NCBI GenBank assembly: GCA_001664505.1 | Contig: CP011806.1 | Span: 904,399-968,398, forward strand | Direction of reading: 5' to 3' | Length of the DNA stretch: 64,000 nucleotides | Source of the DNA: Acidobacteria bacterium Mor1 | GTDB lineage: Bacteria > Acidobacteriota > Polarisedimenticolia > Polarisedimenticolales > Polarisedimenticolaceae | In this document: piece by piece, positions 18,049 to 26,941 of the stretch | Position numbering within the stretch: position 1 is the first letter of the stretch | How the letters are laid out: each line of letters begins with the position of its first letter | Translations under genes and position numbers: made by a program | The notes under the pieces: generated by a model | What the model was told of the DNA's origin: nothing | Databases searched by the model: none | The model's input: only the letters and a program-made list of their open reading frames with translations

Positions 18049-18780
18049 CTAGTCGGTCCCCGTGTTCCCCCCGCCCTCGCGGGAAGCGCCACGGGATTCC
18101 CCCTGCAAAAGATCGGGTCGCTTGCGCCGGGTGGCCTCTTCAGCCCGTTCCCGCCGCCAGCGCTCGATCGCGCCATGATCTCCGGACTGCAGGACCTCCG
18201 GCACCTCGTACCCGCGATAGCGCGCGGGACGGGTATAGTGCGGATGCTCCAGCAACCCGTCGGAAAACGTATCGTCCTCTGCGGTCCCCTCCCGGCCGAG
18301 CACCCCCGGCACGAAACGCGAGACCACATCCATCAAAACCAGCGCCGGGAGCTCACCACCGGTGAGCACCATGTCGCCGATACTCAATTCCTCGTCGACC
18401 AGGGCCTCCCGGACCCTTTCGTCGACCCCTTCGTACCGTCCGCTCAGCAGCAGCACCCGGTCGAAATCGGCCAACTCTCGGGCAAACCCATGGTTCAGCT
18501 TGCGTCCCTGAGGCGAAAGAAGCAAGACCCGCTCGTTTTTGGCCGGATATTGCGTCCGAATCCACTCGATGGCGTCGAAAAAGGGCTCGGGCCTGAGCAC
18601 CATGCCCCCACCGCCGCCGTAGGGAGTATCGTCCACCTGCCGGTGGGGGCCCACCCCGAAGCGCCGGAGATCGTGGACCCGGAGGGCCACCTTTCCGTCG
18701 CGCCGGGCCCGGGCCAGAACCCCTCCCTCGAGGGCCCCGAAGAACATCGAGGGGAACAGAGTGACCACATCGAAGACCAT
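18049..18780 (-). CDS. trmD: tRNA (guanine-37-N1)-methyltransferase
   Basis: TrmD methylates G37 next to the anticodon and prevents +1 frameshifting. The 243-residue product starts [11 protein letters not shown] and carries [36 protein letters not shown] and [15 protein letters not shown], the last two forming the trefoil-knot SAM site of the SPOUT family. The C-terminal ~25 residues are a charged, Gly-rich tail longer than in many homologues. ATG overlaps the rimM stop (ATGA at 18779-18782), indicating coupled translation. Confidence 0.98.
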   Translation of the reverse strand: MVFDVVTLFPSMFFGALEGGVLARARRDGKVALRVHDLRRFGVGPHRQVDDTPYGGGGGMVLRPEPFFDAIEWIRTQYPAKNERVLLLSPQGRKLNHGFARELADFDRVLLLSGRYEGVDERVREALVDEELSIGDMVLTGGELPALVLMDVVSRFVPGVLGREGTAEDDTFSDGLLEHPHYTRPARYRGYEVPEVLQSGDHGAIERWRRERAEEATRRKRPDLLQGESRGASREGGGNTGTD

Positions 18781-19331
18781 CAGCCCTCCGAGGTGCCCGG
18801 CCGGTTCAACTCCCTCAGCCCTTCAGGCAATCTGACGCGGATCCTCCGCTGCTCCCGATCCACCTCCTCGACGATCTGATCCACCAGCGGAATCATCGTC
18901 TCGTCATCTCCGTCCATCACCACCAGCAGGTCGGCGCCGGCGGTCTCCACGACCCGCTCGACCCTGCCGACCGGACCGCTGGCGGCGTCCACCACCTCCA
19001 TCCCCTCGAGGAGACCATGGAAGTACTCCCCTTCAGGCAACGGCGGCAGCTCTGCCTCGGGAACCGACACCGTCGAGCCTCGCATCCGCGCGGCCCGGTC
19101 CGGGTCGTCGACCCCCTTGAGCTTCAGCACCAGCCGATCCTTGTAGGCGCGGCTGGCCTCGATCTCGTATCGCGTCCCGCCGTCGCGGGATCCCGCCGAG
19201 ACCCAGATCGCTTCGAGCTCGACCCAGCGCTCCGCAGGCGGCTCGCTCACTCGAACGGTGATCTCGCCGGTGTTGCCGCGGTGCCCCGCGACTCGGCCGA
19301 CGTCGTAGCGCTCCGCGGAGTCGCTATTCAA
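18780..19331 (-). CDS. rimM: 16S rRNA processing protein RimM
   Basis: A 183-residue RimM, needed for maturation of the 30S head near S19. The N-terminal barrel shows VGRVAGHRGNTGEITVRV and the C-terminal PRC barrel shows YFHGLLEGMEVVD, VGRVERVVETAGADLLVV and MIPLVDQIVEEVD. The start is a TTG at 19331 that overlaps the khpA stop by 8 bases; a later GTG before GRVAGHRG is possible. Gene order supports the call more than the modest sequence conservation does. Confidence 0.94.
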   Translation of the reverse strand: MNSDSAERYDVGRVAGHRGNTGEITVRVSEPPAERWVELEAIWVSAGSRDGGTRYEIEASRAYKDRLVLKLKGVDDPDRAARMRGSTVSVPEAELPPLPEGEYFHGLLEGMEVVDAASGPVGRVERVVETAGADLLVVMDGDDETMIPLVDQIVEEVDREQRRIRVRLPEGLRELNRPGTSEG

Positions 19332-19554
19332 TGATCTCGAGCACGAAGCTCTTGTTCAGCCGGGCACCGGCGGTGGCCACGATCGTACGGATCGAGCGCG
19401 CCGTGCGTCCCTGCTTGCCGATCACCTTCCCGAGATCTTCCTCGGCCACCCGCAATTCGAGACGGGTCGAGTCGTCCTCCTCGGTCTCGGTCACCTCGAC
19501 ATCGTCGGGGTGATCGACCAGGGATTTCGCGATCAACTCGACCAGTTCCCTCAT
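19324..19554 (-). CDS. khpA: KH-domain RNA-binding protein KhpA
   Basis: A 76-residue single KH-domain protein. The KH signature is visible as DLGKVIGKQGRTARSIRTI (about 45-63), including GKQG in the RNA-binding GxxG loop. The N-terminus [21 protein letters not shown] is typical of KhpA. The start ATG at 19554 overlaps the rpsP stop (ATGA), which decides against the longer frame. KhpA acts with KhpB in some bacteria to control cell-division and other mRNAs; no KhpB is in this window. Confidence 0.95.
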   Translation of the reverse strand: MRELVELIAKSLVDHPDDVEVTETEEDDSTRLELRVAEEDLGKVIGKQGRTARSIRTIVATAGARLNKSFVLEIIE

Positions 19555-19799
19555 CAGGCGGTCTTCGGAGCGGCCTTGCCGATCAGGCTCTTGACCGTAT
19601 CCGAGGGATGCGCACCCTTGCGGATCCACTCGTTGATCCGATCGACATCGAGCTCGACCCGCGCCGGTTCGGTCCCCGGGTCGTAGCAGCCGACAGTGTC
19701 CACGAAGCGACCGCGAGGGGTGCGCTGCGAGTCGGACACGACCACGCGGTAGAAGGGGGCCTTCTTGGAACCCATCCTTCTGAGACGAATCTTCAACAC
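19554..19799 (-). CDS. rpsP: 30S ribosomal protein S16
   Basis: An 81-residue S16 with [37 protein letters not shown] and the C-terminal [18 protein letters not shown] at 19799 gives the canonical MxKIRL start and has GGAGG nine bases upstream; an ATG three codons earlier (19808) touches that ribosome site directly and is less likely. First gene of the ribosomal cluster after ffh, 74 bases downstream of the ffh stop. Confidence 0.97.
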   Translation of the reverse strand: MLKIRLRRMGSKKAPFYRVVVSDSQRTPRGRFVDTVGCYDPGTEPARVELDVDRINEWIRKGAHPSDTVKSLIGKAAPKTA

Positions 19800-19873
19800 C
19801 TCAGTCATCCTCCGGGCATCACGCCCAAGCCGGTGCTCCCCCGGGGAACACCTCCGAAACGCGGAAATATAGC

Positions 19874-21217
19874 CTATTTGCGGAAAAACGGCAGCTTCCC
19901 ACCGCCGCGGCGCCCCCCGCCCCGCTTTTTCTGGGTCTGGAGGGTCTTCATCATCTTCTTGATCTGGGCAAATTGCTTGAGCAAACGGTTGATTTCCTGG
20001 ACCGATTGCCCGGATCCACGGGCCACCCGCTTCTTGCGCTTCCCGTTGAGAATCTGGGGGTACTGGCGCTCCTTGGGGGTCATCGAGTCGACGATGGCGA
20101 TGACCCGGACCAGGGCGCCGGTGTCCAGATCGGCCTCCTTGACCGCCCCCATCCCCGGCAACATGCCCACCACGCTTGAGAGCGGCCCCATCTTGCGGAC
20201 CATCTTGAGCTGGTCCCGGAAGTCCTCGAGGTCGAAGGTGTTCTTGCGGAGCTTCTGCTCGAGTTTGACCGCCTCTTTCTCGTCGATGGTCTCCTCGGCC
20301 TTTTCGATCAGGGAGATCACGTCTCCCATGCCGAGGATGCGGCTGACCAGACGGTCGGGGTGGAAGGTCTCGAAATCGTCGGGACGCTCGCCGGTACCGA
20401 CGAACTTGATCGGCACGCCGGTCACGTGGCGGATCGAGAGCGCCGCACCACCCCGGGAGTCACCGTCGAGCTTGGTCAACACCGCGCCGGTCAGACCGAG
20501 CGCCTTGTGGAATTCGCCGGCGGAGCGCACGGCGTCCTGACCGGTCATCGAGTCGGCGACGAACAGGATCTCCTGAGGACCGAACTCCGCCTTGAGCCCG
20601 TCGAGCTCGGCCATCAACGTGTCGTCGATATGCAGGCGGCCGGCGGTATCGATCAACACCGTATCGAACCCGGACTTGCGCGCGGCGACCACCCCGTCCC
20701 TGGCGATCTCGAGGGGCGTGCGGCTGCCGTCGTGTTCGTACGCCTTGAGCCCGGCGGTCTCGGCCAGGCGCACCAACTGTTCGATCGCCGCCGGACGATA
20801 GATGTCGGCGGGGATCAGGTAGGGGTAGCGCCCCTGCTTCTTCAGCAGCTTGCCGAGCTTGACGGTGCTGGTGGTCTTGCCCGAGCCCTGAAGGCCGACC
20901 ATCATCACCACCGTCGGCGGCTTCGAAGCGAAGTCGAGCTTGGCGGCGCCTTCTCCACCGAGCAGCGTCAGCAATTCGTCGCGGACGATCTTGATGACCT
21001 GCTGCCCCGGGCTCAGACTCTGCAGCACCTCCTGGCCGAGAGCCTGCTCGCGCACCTTGGAGAGCAGCTCCTTGACCACGGCGATGTTGACGTCCGCCTC
21101 GAGGAGCGCCATGCGGATCTCACGCAGGCTCTCCTTGAGCACGGCCTCGCTGACCCGGCCCTGGCCGCGGAGCTTCTTGAATACGCCCTGGAGGCGTTCC
21201 GAGAGATTGTCGAGCAA
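19874..21217 (-). CDS. ffh: Signal recognition particle protein Ffh
   Basis: The GTPase of the signal recognition particle, which delivers nascent membrane proteins to FtsY (also present at 24314). The 447-residue product has an N domain, the G domain with [17 protein letters not shown] and [10 protein letters not shown], and a Met-containing M domain ending in a Lys/Gly-rich tail after [15 protein letters not shown] at 21217 is chosen because it gives the standard start [16 protein letters not shown] and has GGAG about ten bases upstream; a longer frame to 21274 adds a non-conserved stretch. Confidence 0.96.
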   Translation of the reverse strand: MLDNLSERLQGVFKKLRGQGRVSEAVLKESLREIRMALLEADVNIAVVKELLSKVREQALGQEVLQSLSPGQQVIKIVRDELLTLLGGEGAAKLDFASKPPTVVMMVGLQGSGKTTSTVKLGKLLKKQGRYPYLIPADIYRPAAIEQLVRLAETAGLKAYEHDGSRTPLEIARDGVVAARKSGFDTVLIDTAGRLHIDDTLMAELDGLKAEFGPQEILFVADSMTGQDAVRSAGEFHKALGLTGAVLTKLDGDSRGGAALSIRHVTGVPIKFVGTGERPDDFETFHPDRLVSRILGMGDVISLIEKAEETIDEKEAVKLEQKLRKNTFDLEDFRDQLKMVRKMGPLSSVVGMLPGMGAVKEADLDTGALVRVIAIVDSMTPKERQYPQILNGKRKKRVARGSGQSVQEINRLLKQFAQIKKMMKTLQTQKKRGGGRRGGGKLPFFRK

Positions 21218-21354
21218 GGTTGCGCTCCGCGAGGGATCATCGGGCACGGGGGCTACAGCGGCGTAGCTCCGCAAACAAAGTCGCGATTATACAAAGGGTT
21301 AGAGGGAGCGTCCAGGGGCGCTCGTGAGACCGTGGGTAACCGCCGGACCGGGCC

Positions 21355-22584
21355 TCAGACCTCCTTGAGGAGGTGCCCCATCTTGTCCTTCTTGGTCTTC
21401 AGGTAGTCCCGGTTTTCGTCCACCGCCGGAAGCTCCAGGGGCACCCGCTCGACCAGTTCCAGCCCGTAGCCGTCCAGGGCCACGTACTTGAGCATGTTGT
21501 TGGTCAGGAGGCGCAGCCGGCGAATCCCCAGATCGTAGAGGATCTGCGCCCCGACGCCGTAGTCCCGGTGATCCGCCTTGAAGCCGAGGCTGAGGTTGGC
21601 CTCCACCGTATCCTGATTCTCGTCATCCTGGAGTTCGTAGGCCCGCAGCTTGTTGGCCAGCCCGATCCCCCGCCCCTCTTGCCTGAGGTAGAGAATCACG
21701 CCCTTGCCTTCGGCGGAGATCAGTTCCATCGCCCGCTGGAGTTGTGGGCCGCAATCGCAGCGCAGGGAGCCGAACACGTCGCCGGTCAGGCATTCGGAGT
21801 GCACCCGCACCAGGGTCGGTTCATCCGCCGTGGGTTCCCCCTTCACCAGGGCGACGTGGGTGCGGTTCTCGAGTTCGGTGTGGAACGCGTGGATCTTCCA
21901 CTCCCCGACCGCGGTGGGAAGGTCCGGCGAGGCGACCCGTTCCACCAGCCGCTCGGTGCCCATGCGATAGCGGATCAGGTCGGCGATGGCGAGCATGCGC
22001 AGACCGTGGGCCTTGGCGAATTCGATCAGGTCGGGAACCCGCGCCATGGTGCCGTCGGGGTTCATGATCTCGCAGACCACGGCCGCAGGCTTCAGACCCG
22101 CCATGCGGCAGAGGTCGACCGACGCCTCGGTGTGACCGGCCCGCTTCAGCACACCGCCCGGCGTTGCCCGCAACGGGAAGATGTGTCCGGGACGGGCCAG
22201 GTCGTCGGGGCGCGTGTTCTCGTCGACCGCCATGCGAATCGTCTGGGCGCGGTCCGCTGCGGAGATCCCGGTGGTGATGTCGTTGCGCGCCTCGATGGAA
22301 ACACAGAAAGCGGTGCCGCGGCGGGCGGTGTTGTCCTGGACCATGAGAGGGATCTGCAGCGCATCGAGACGCTCGGGGGTCAACGGCATGCAGATCAGTC
22401 CGCGGCAGTGGGTCGCCATGAAGTTGACCATGTCGGCGGTGACGTGCTCGGCGGCGAAGACGACATCCCCTTCGTTCTCCCGATCCTCGTCGTCGACGAC
22501 GATCACCATCTTGCCCGCAGCAAGGTCGGCGAGGGCGTCCTCCACCTTGTCGAAGGCGGCTTCCGAAGGCTTGTTCTCGCTCAT
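21355..22584 (-). CDS. ribBA: Bifunctional 3,4-dihydroxy-2-butanone-4-phosphate synthase / GTP cyclohydrolase II
   Basis: Supplies both precursors of riboflavin. Residues about 1-205 are the RibB domain, with DDEDRENEGD for metal and substrate binding and GHTEASVDLCRMAG. Residues about 210-409 are the RibA domain, with HSECLTGDVFGSLRCDCG (zinc cysteines) and YLRQEGRGIGL; all zinc ligands are present, so GTP cyclohydrolase activity is expected. ATG overlaps the ribE stop (ATGA). The usual following gene, ribH (lumazine synthase), is absent and the unit ends here. Confidence 0.97.
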   Translation of the reverse strand: MSENKPSEAAFDKVEDALADLAAGKMVIVVDDEDRENEGDVVFAAEHVTADMVNFMATHCRGLICMPLTPERLDALQIPLMVQDNTARRGTAFCVSIEARNDITTGISAADRAQTIRMAVDENTRPDDLARPGHIFPLRATPGGVLKRAGHTEASVDLCRMAGLKPAAVVCEIMNPDGTMARVPDLIEFAKAHGLRMLAIADLIRYRMGTERLVERVASPDLPTAVGEWKIHAFHTELENRTHVALVKGEPTADEPTLVRVHSECLTGDVFGSLRCDCGPQLQRAMELISAEGKGVILYLRQEGRGIGLANKLRAYELQDDENQDTVEANLSLGFKADHRDYGVGAQILYDLGIRRLRLLTNNMLKYVALDGYGLELVERVPLELPAVDENRDYLKTKKDKMGHLLKEV

Positions 22585-23180
22585 CAGCGTCCCCTCTCGG
22601 ACAGCAGGTTTTCCATGTAGCGCGCCAGCAAGTCGACCTCGACGTTGACCGGGTTTCCCGGCTTGAGGTCGCCGAGGGTGGTCCGGGCCAGGGTCTCCGG
22701 AATCAGCGCCACCTCGAATCCGTAGGGACCGACCGCCGAGACCGTCAGCGAAACGCCCTGGAGCGTGACCGAACCCTTTGGAGCCAGATAGGGGCGCAAC
22801 TCACGACTCGATCTTACCCGGAGACGCCAATCGTCTCCACGGCTGCGCACCTCCGCCACCGGGCAGGTACCGTCGACGTGACCCTGGACAAGGTGCCCGC
22901 CGAGACGATCTCCCAGGCGCAGGGAGCGCTCGAGATTGACCCGGGACCCGGCCCGCAGGCCGCCGAGAGTCGTCTTGTCCAGCGTCTCCTGGACGGCGTC
23001 CGCGGAAAAAGAATCCTCACCGATCGCCGTCACCGTCAGACACGCGCCGTCGACCGCGATGCTCTCGCCGAGCACCAGTTCGGCCACCGGCAGGTCCGAA
23101 ACCACCGTCAGGCGTTTCGACCCACGGCCGGGACGCACCTCGCGAACCTTGCCCACGGTCTCGATCAATCCGGTGAACAT
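22584..23180 (-). CDS. ribE: Riboflavin synthase, alpha subunit
   Basis: Converts two 6,7-dimethyl-8-ribityllumazine molecules into riboflavin and a pyrimidine. The 198-residue product is an internal duplication of the lumazine-binding barrel: MFTGLIETVGKV and ESIAVDGACLTV in the first half, GHLVQGHVDGT at the junction and KGSVTLQGVSLTV in the second. Normal length. It lies between ribD (2-base gap) and ribBA (stop/start overlap), in one riboflavin transcription unit. Confidence 0.97.
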   Translation of the reverse strand: MFTGLIETVGKVREVRPGRGSKRLTVVSDLPVAELVLGESIAVDGACLTVTAIGEDSFSADAVQETLDKTTLGGLRAGSRVNLERSLRLGDRLGGHLVQGHVDGTCPVAEVRSRGDDWRLRVRSSRELRPYLAPKGSVTLQGVSLTVSAVGPYGFEVALIPETLARTTLGDLKPGNPVNVEVDLLARYMENLLSERGR

Positions 23181-23182
23181 CG

Positions 23183-24307
23183 CTACTCCTCGCCCTGGAC
23201 CAACCGCCCGAGGGTCAAGAGATCCGGCCCCAGTGCAATGCGCCGGGTATCGGTCATGCGCCAGCCCGCGGCCGGACGGGAAACGGCCTGGCCGTCAACC
23301 AGCGGAGTCCCCCCGTCGCTGCCGATCAGAAGCGGCGCCTGGAACAGCGCCATCCGATCGGCCAGCCCCGCCTCGAGAAACCGCGCGACGGTCGCGCCGC
23401 CGCCCTCGACGAGCACCGACATCACCTGACGGGACAGCAGGTCCTCGAGCAGGCGGCGCAGATCCAACCCGTCTCCCGCTGCGGGCAACCCGATGACCGT
23501 GGCCAGGCCCTCGAAACGCTCCCGCCCGGTCTCCACTTCGGACTCCCGGGTGTAGAGCAAGACGGGGGCCGCCGATTCTCCCTGAAACAACTTCGCCCGG
23601 GGATCGAGATCCAGACGCGGCGCGATCACGGCGCGCAGGCGATGCGCTTCGACCCCGGGAAGGCGGACGGTCAAACTCGGGTCGTCGGCGCGCACCGTAC
23701 CGGCGCCGACCAGCACGGCGTCGTGGCGCATGCGAAGACGATGGGCGAACGCCCGGGCCAACGGGCCGGTGATCCACTGGGAAACACCGGCTTGCGCGGA
23801 AAGCATGCCGTCGAGCGATGCCCCCGCTTTGAGCGTGACCAACGGCCGGCCCTTCTCATGGGCCAGGCAGAACGCCTCGTTCAAGCGGCGGGCTTCCTCC
23901 TCGAGCAGTCCGACCTCGACCTCGATCCCGGCGTCGCGCAACCGCTGAAAACCACGGCCGTCGACCCGGGGATTCGGATCGACCATCGAGGCGACGACCC
24001 GGCGCACTCCGCTCTCGATCAGATGATCGGCGCAGGGAGGAGTGCGGCCGTGGTGCGCGCAGGGTTCGAGGTTGACGTAGGCGGTCGCGCCCCGGGCCCG
24101 CTCCCCCGCCTGGGCCAATGCGGCCGCCTCGGCGTGGGGCGAACCGGGCGCCCGATGAAATCCGGCGCCGACCACCTCGCCTGCGGCGTTTACGATCACG
24201 CAACCGACCCGCGGATTGGGACTGGTGGTTCCCTCGGCGATGGCGGCGAGGGCATGGGCTTGCTCCATGAAGCCCAGGTCGTCACCGGCGGAGCGAGGAT
24301 CGGCCAA
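23183..24307 (-). CDS. ribD: Bifunctional riboflavin deaminase/reductase
   Basis: Performs the second and third pyrimidine steps of riboflavin synthesis. The deaminase half carries SPNPRVGCVIV, the zinc motif HAEAAAL and EPCAHHGRTPPC. The reductase half carries VTLKAGASLDGMLS, VGAGTVRADDPSL and the NADPH loop LVEGGGATVARFLE. The TTG at 24307 is chosen because RibD normally has about a dozen residues before the FM-x-x-A helix; an ATG at 24268 would remove part of it. It starts 6 bases after the ftsY stop. Confidence 0.95.
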   Translation of the reverse strand: MADPRSAGDDLGFMEQAHALAAIAEGTTSPNPRVGCVIVNAAGEVVGAGFHRAPGSPHAEAAALAQAGERARGATAYVNLEPCAHHGRTPPCADHLIESGVRRVVASMVDPNPRVDGRGFQRLRDAGIEVEVGLLEEEARRLNEAFCLAHEKGRPLVTLKAGASLDGMLSAQAGVSQWITGPLARAFAHRLRMRHDAVLVGAGTVRADDPSLTVRLPGVEAHRLRAVIAPRLDLDPRAKLFQGESAAPVLLYTRESEVETGRERFEGLATVIGLPAAGDGLDLRRLLEDLLSRQVMSVLVEGGGATVARFLEAGLADRMALFQAPLLIGSDGGTPLVDGQAVSRPAAGWRMTDTRRIALGPDLLTLGRLVQGEE

Positions 24308-24313
24308 TGCGCG

Positions 24314-25225
24314 CTACCCCAGAAGACTGTCGACGAAACCGGGACGATCGAACTCCAACAGATCGTCCACCTGCTCGCCGACTCCGACGTAGCGAATCGG
24401 CACGCCGAGCTCCCGGTGGATGCTCAGCGCCACCCCGCCCTTGGCGGTCCCGTCGAGCTTGGTCAGCACCACGCCGGTCAACGCCGCGGCGCGGCTGAAC
24501 TCCTTGGCCTGGGTCAACCCGTTCTGCCCTGTAGTCGCGTCGACGACCAGCAGCACATCGTGGGGGGCGTCGGGAATGACCCGCGCCGCCACCCGGGCGA
24601 GCTTCCCCAGCTCGTTCATCAGGTTGCTCTTGGTGTGCAGCCGCCCCGCGGTATCGACCAGCACCAGATCGTTACCCCGGGCCTTGGCCGCCTCCAGCGC
24701 ATCGAACACCACCGACGAAGGGTCGGCGCCATGGTCCCGTTTGACCAGATCGACATCCGCCCGGGTGGCCCAGGTTTCGAGTTGCTCGATGGCGGCGGTA
24801 CGGAAGGTATCGGCGGCGACGACCATCACCTTGCGCCCCGCCGCGCGATGACGGGCGGCGAGCTTGCCCACCGAGGTGGTCTTGCCTCCGCCGTTGATCC
24901 CGACGACGAAACAGACCCGCGGCCCCGAAGGCGGGCCGGCGGGCTCCGGCACATCGGGAAGGCCGTTCATCAGCACGTCCTTGATGATCGAACGCAGGCC
25001 CTCGCCGTCGACCGCTTCCTTGCGGGCACGAGTACGCACCTCGTCGAGAACCTGCTCGGTCAGCAGCGGGCCGATATCTGCGGAGAGCATCGCCGCTTCG
25101 AGATCTTCGAGAGACTCCTCGTCGATCTTCTTGCGGCCGAGCATCGACTGGAACCCGGTGGAGATGCTCTCACGGGTTCGGCTGAGGCCCTGGGCCAGTT
25201 TCTTGCGGAGAGATGCGAAAGCCAT
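24314..25225 (-). CDS. ftsY: Signal recognition particle receptor FtsY
   Basis: The membrane-side GTPase partner of Ffh. The 303-residue protein is essentially the NG core with no long acidic A domain: KKLAQGLSRTRES at the start, G1 GINGGGKTTS, ADTFRTAAIEQLETW, DTAGRLHTK and TKLDGTAKGG. ATG is supported by homologous start position. It lies immediately upstream of ribD on the same strand, so it may share a transcript with the riboflavin genes. Confidence 0.96.
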   Translation of the reverse strand: MAFASLRKKLAQGLSRTRESISTGFQSMLGRKKIDEESLEDLEAAMLSADIGPLLTEQVLDEVRTRARKEAVDGEGLRSIIKDVLMNGLPDVPEPAGPPSGPRVCFVVGINGGGKTTSVGKLAARHRAAGRKVMVVAADTFRTAAIEQLETWATRADVDLVKRDHGADPSSVVFDALEAAKARGNDLVLVDTAGRLHTKSNLMNELGKLARVAARVIPDAPHDVLLVVDATTGQNGLTQAKEFSRAAALTGVVLTKLDGTAKGGVALSIHRELGVPIRYVGVGEQVDDLLEFDRPGFVDSLLG

Positions 25226-25265
25226 GGTGCTCGTCGTCCGTTCGTGCGGCGTGGCCGCGGGGGTC

Positions 25266-26075
25266 CTAGTGAAGTCCCTCGATCAAGGTATCCGACTGGG
25301 CGCAGGCGGGGCTGCCCGGGGCGATATCGCAAACCCGGCGCAGCTCTTCGCGCGCCTGCGACTGGCGGGACAACCGCAGCAACGCCGTCCCGAAACGGAG
25401 ATGGTACTCGGCTCGCATCGCCGCTGCCTTCAAGCCCTCGGCGTAGCCGGGACGGGCCACCTCGTACTCACGGGCCGCCTCTTCCAGCCGGTTGGTCCGA
25501 TCGAGAACCGAGGCCAGCTCGTAGTGGGCGTCGTAGTACTTGGGATCGATCTCCACCGCCTTACGGAACGCCTCCACCGCCTCCTGGGCCCGGCCCTGGG
25601 AGGAGTAGACGATCCCCAGATTGAGATAGACCTTCTCGGGCGTCGGGTATGCGCGGTCGGCCAACGCCTTCTGGAATGCTTCGATGGCCTGATCGTTCTT
25701 GCCCTGCTCGTGGTGCACGAGCCCGAGGGTGTTGTACGCATCGGTCAGGTAGGGATCGGCCTCCAGGGCCTTGCCCAGAGCTGCCTCGGCCTCGGCATGG
25801 CGGCCCGCGATCAACGCGACCTGTCCGTAGTAGCTGTAGACGCTGGCGTTCTGCGGATCGATCTCCGCCGCCTTGTCCAGCACGGTCAACGCGTCAGGCA
25901 ACCTGCCTGCGTTGACCAGGGACTGGGCTTCCCGCACCAGATTGCCGACCCGGGTCGCCAGATCCAGTTGCGGCTCCGATTTCTTGGCGGCCCGACCACC
26001 ACCACAGGCGGCAGCGGTCAGAACCAGACAGATCAAAAGGGCCAGTGCCGCGGCGCGACGGATCCCGTAGCTCAC
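25266..26075 (-). CDS. TPR lipoprotein (PilW/Tgl-like)
   Basis: A 269-residue lipoprotein: hydrophobic N-terminus ending LTAAAC (lipobox), then at least five TPR repeats (ALTVLDKAAEIDPQN, AEAALGKALEADPYL, AIEAFQKALADRAYP, AVEAFRKAVEIDPKY). Two cysteines near the C-terminus (VCDIAPGSPAC) recall the disulfide of the type IV pilus assembly lipoprotein PilW/PilF/Tgl, but TPR lipoproteins are diverse and the assignment is tentative. The presence of pilT at 56 kb makes a pilus role plausible. GTG at 26075 has GGGGAGG six bases upstream, better than a TTG two codons earlier. Confidence 0.8.
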   Translation of the reverse strand: MSYGIRRAAALALLICLVLTAAACGGGRAAKKSEPQLDLATRVGNLVREAQSLVNAGRLPDALTVLDKAAEIDPQNASVYSYYGQVALIAGRHAEAEAALGKALEADPYLTDAYNTLGLVHHEQGKNDQAIEAFQKALADRAYPTPEKVYLNLGIVYSSQGRAQEAVEAFRKAVEIDPKYYDAHYELASVLDRTNRLEEAAREYEVARPGYAEGLKAAAMRAEYHLRFGTALLRLSRQSQAREELRRVCDIAPGSPACAQSDTLIEGLH

Positions 26076-26155
26076 GTCCAACCTCCCCGGCCGCGGGAGG
26101 GTGTCCGGGATGGAGCGCCCCTCGCGACCGATTTCAGACTAACAGATGACCGGCC

Positions 26156-26941
26156 TCAGCCGCGGCCGAACAACCGCGAGAACAGAGAGGGCTTGGACCG
26201 GGCGCGCTTCAACTCGGGAAGGTCCGGTTCGTTGCCCTCTACGAAGGCCTTGGGCGCCGAGGTCACCATCGCCTGGGCGTATTCCTCGCCGACGATCTCG
26301 GCTGCGGTCAGCATCGCCTCCCGCATCAACGGCGGGCGCCCCCGGATATTGTGGGCGTCGGAAGCGATCACGTGTACCAGGCCCTTTTCCAGCAGCTCCC
26401 GGGAGTACTCGGCCGCCTCGCGACCGAAGGTCCCGAGGATGCTGCCGGTGGTGATCTGCCCCCAGGAACCCAGCCGCACCACCTCTTCGTAGCGCTTCGG
26501 ATCGTCCTGGAAATATCGGATCCGCTCCGGATGAGCAAACAGCGGAATGATGCCGGCAAGCTTGAGCTGGAAGATCACGTTCTCCAGGTCGACGGGGTAC
26601 TGGCTGAGGGACAGCTCGAGCAGCAACGTCTTGCCGTTGTTGGCCAGGGTCGTCGCCCTGCCGTCTGCGATCCGGTCGACCAGGTCGGGACAGAGATGGA
26701 CCTCGGCACCCGGAAGCAGATCGATGCCCACCTCCTCGGCCTTGAACCGCTCCCGCACCTTCTCCACCAGTTCGAGGATCCCCGGCCGCTCGTTGACGTA
26801 GAACCCTTCGCGGTAGTGCGGCGTGGCGACGATGGTCTTGACGCCGTCTCGTTCCGCCATCCGGCCGAACTCGACGCACTCCTCCATGTCGTTCACCCCG
26901 TCGTCGATGCCCGGGAGGATGTGGGTGTGCAGGTCGATCAT
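26156..26941 (-). CDS. CpsB/CapC-like PHP phosphatase
   Basis: A 261-residue PHP-fold metallophosphoesterase resembling the tyrosine phosphatases of capsule and exopolysaccharide loci (CpsB, YwqE). Metal ligands are visible as DLHTHILPGIDDG (residues 3-15), TPHYREG, GAEVHLCPD, FAHPERI and ASDAHNI. The C-terminal 20 residues are basic and unlike the family. These enzymes dephosphorylate the bacterial tyrosine kinase of polysaccharide export; no such kinase is in the window. The ATG overlaps the gpsA stop (ATGA). Confidence 0.88.
   Translation of the reverse strand: MIDLHTHILPGIDDGVNDMEECVEFGRMAERDGVKTIVATPHYREGFYVNERPGILELVEKVRERFKAEEVGIDLLPGAEVHLCPDLVDRIADGRATTLANNGKTLLLELSLSQYPVDLENVIFQLKLAGIIPLFAHPERIRYFQDDPKRYEEVVRLGSWGQITTGSILGTFGREAAEYSRELLEKGLVHVIASDAHNIRGRPPLMREAMLTAAEIVGEEYAQAMVTSAPKAFVEGNEPDLPELKRARSKPSLFSRLFGRG

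Noticed and set aside
24308..25265. FMN riboswitch in front of the riboflavin genes
   Set aside because: ribD is preceded directly by ftsY, leaving no leader for the element; none of its conserved core was seen.
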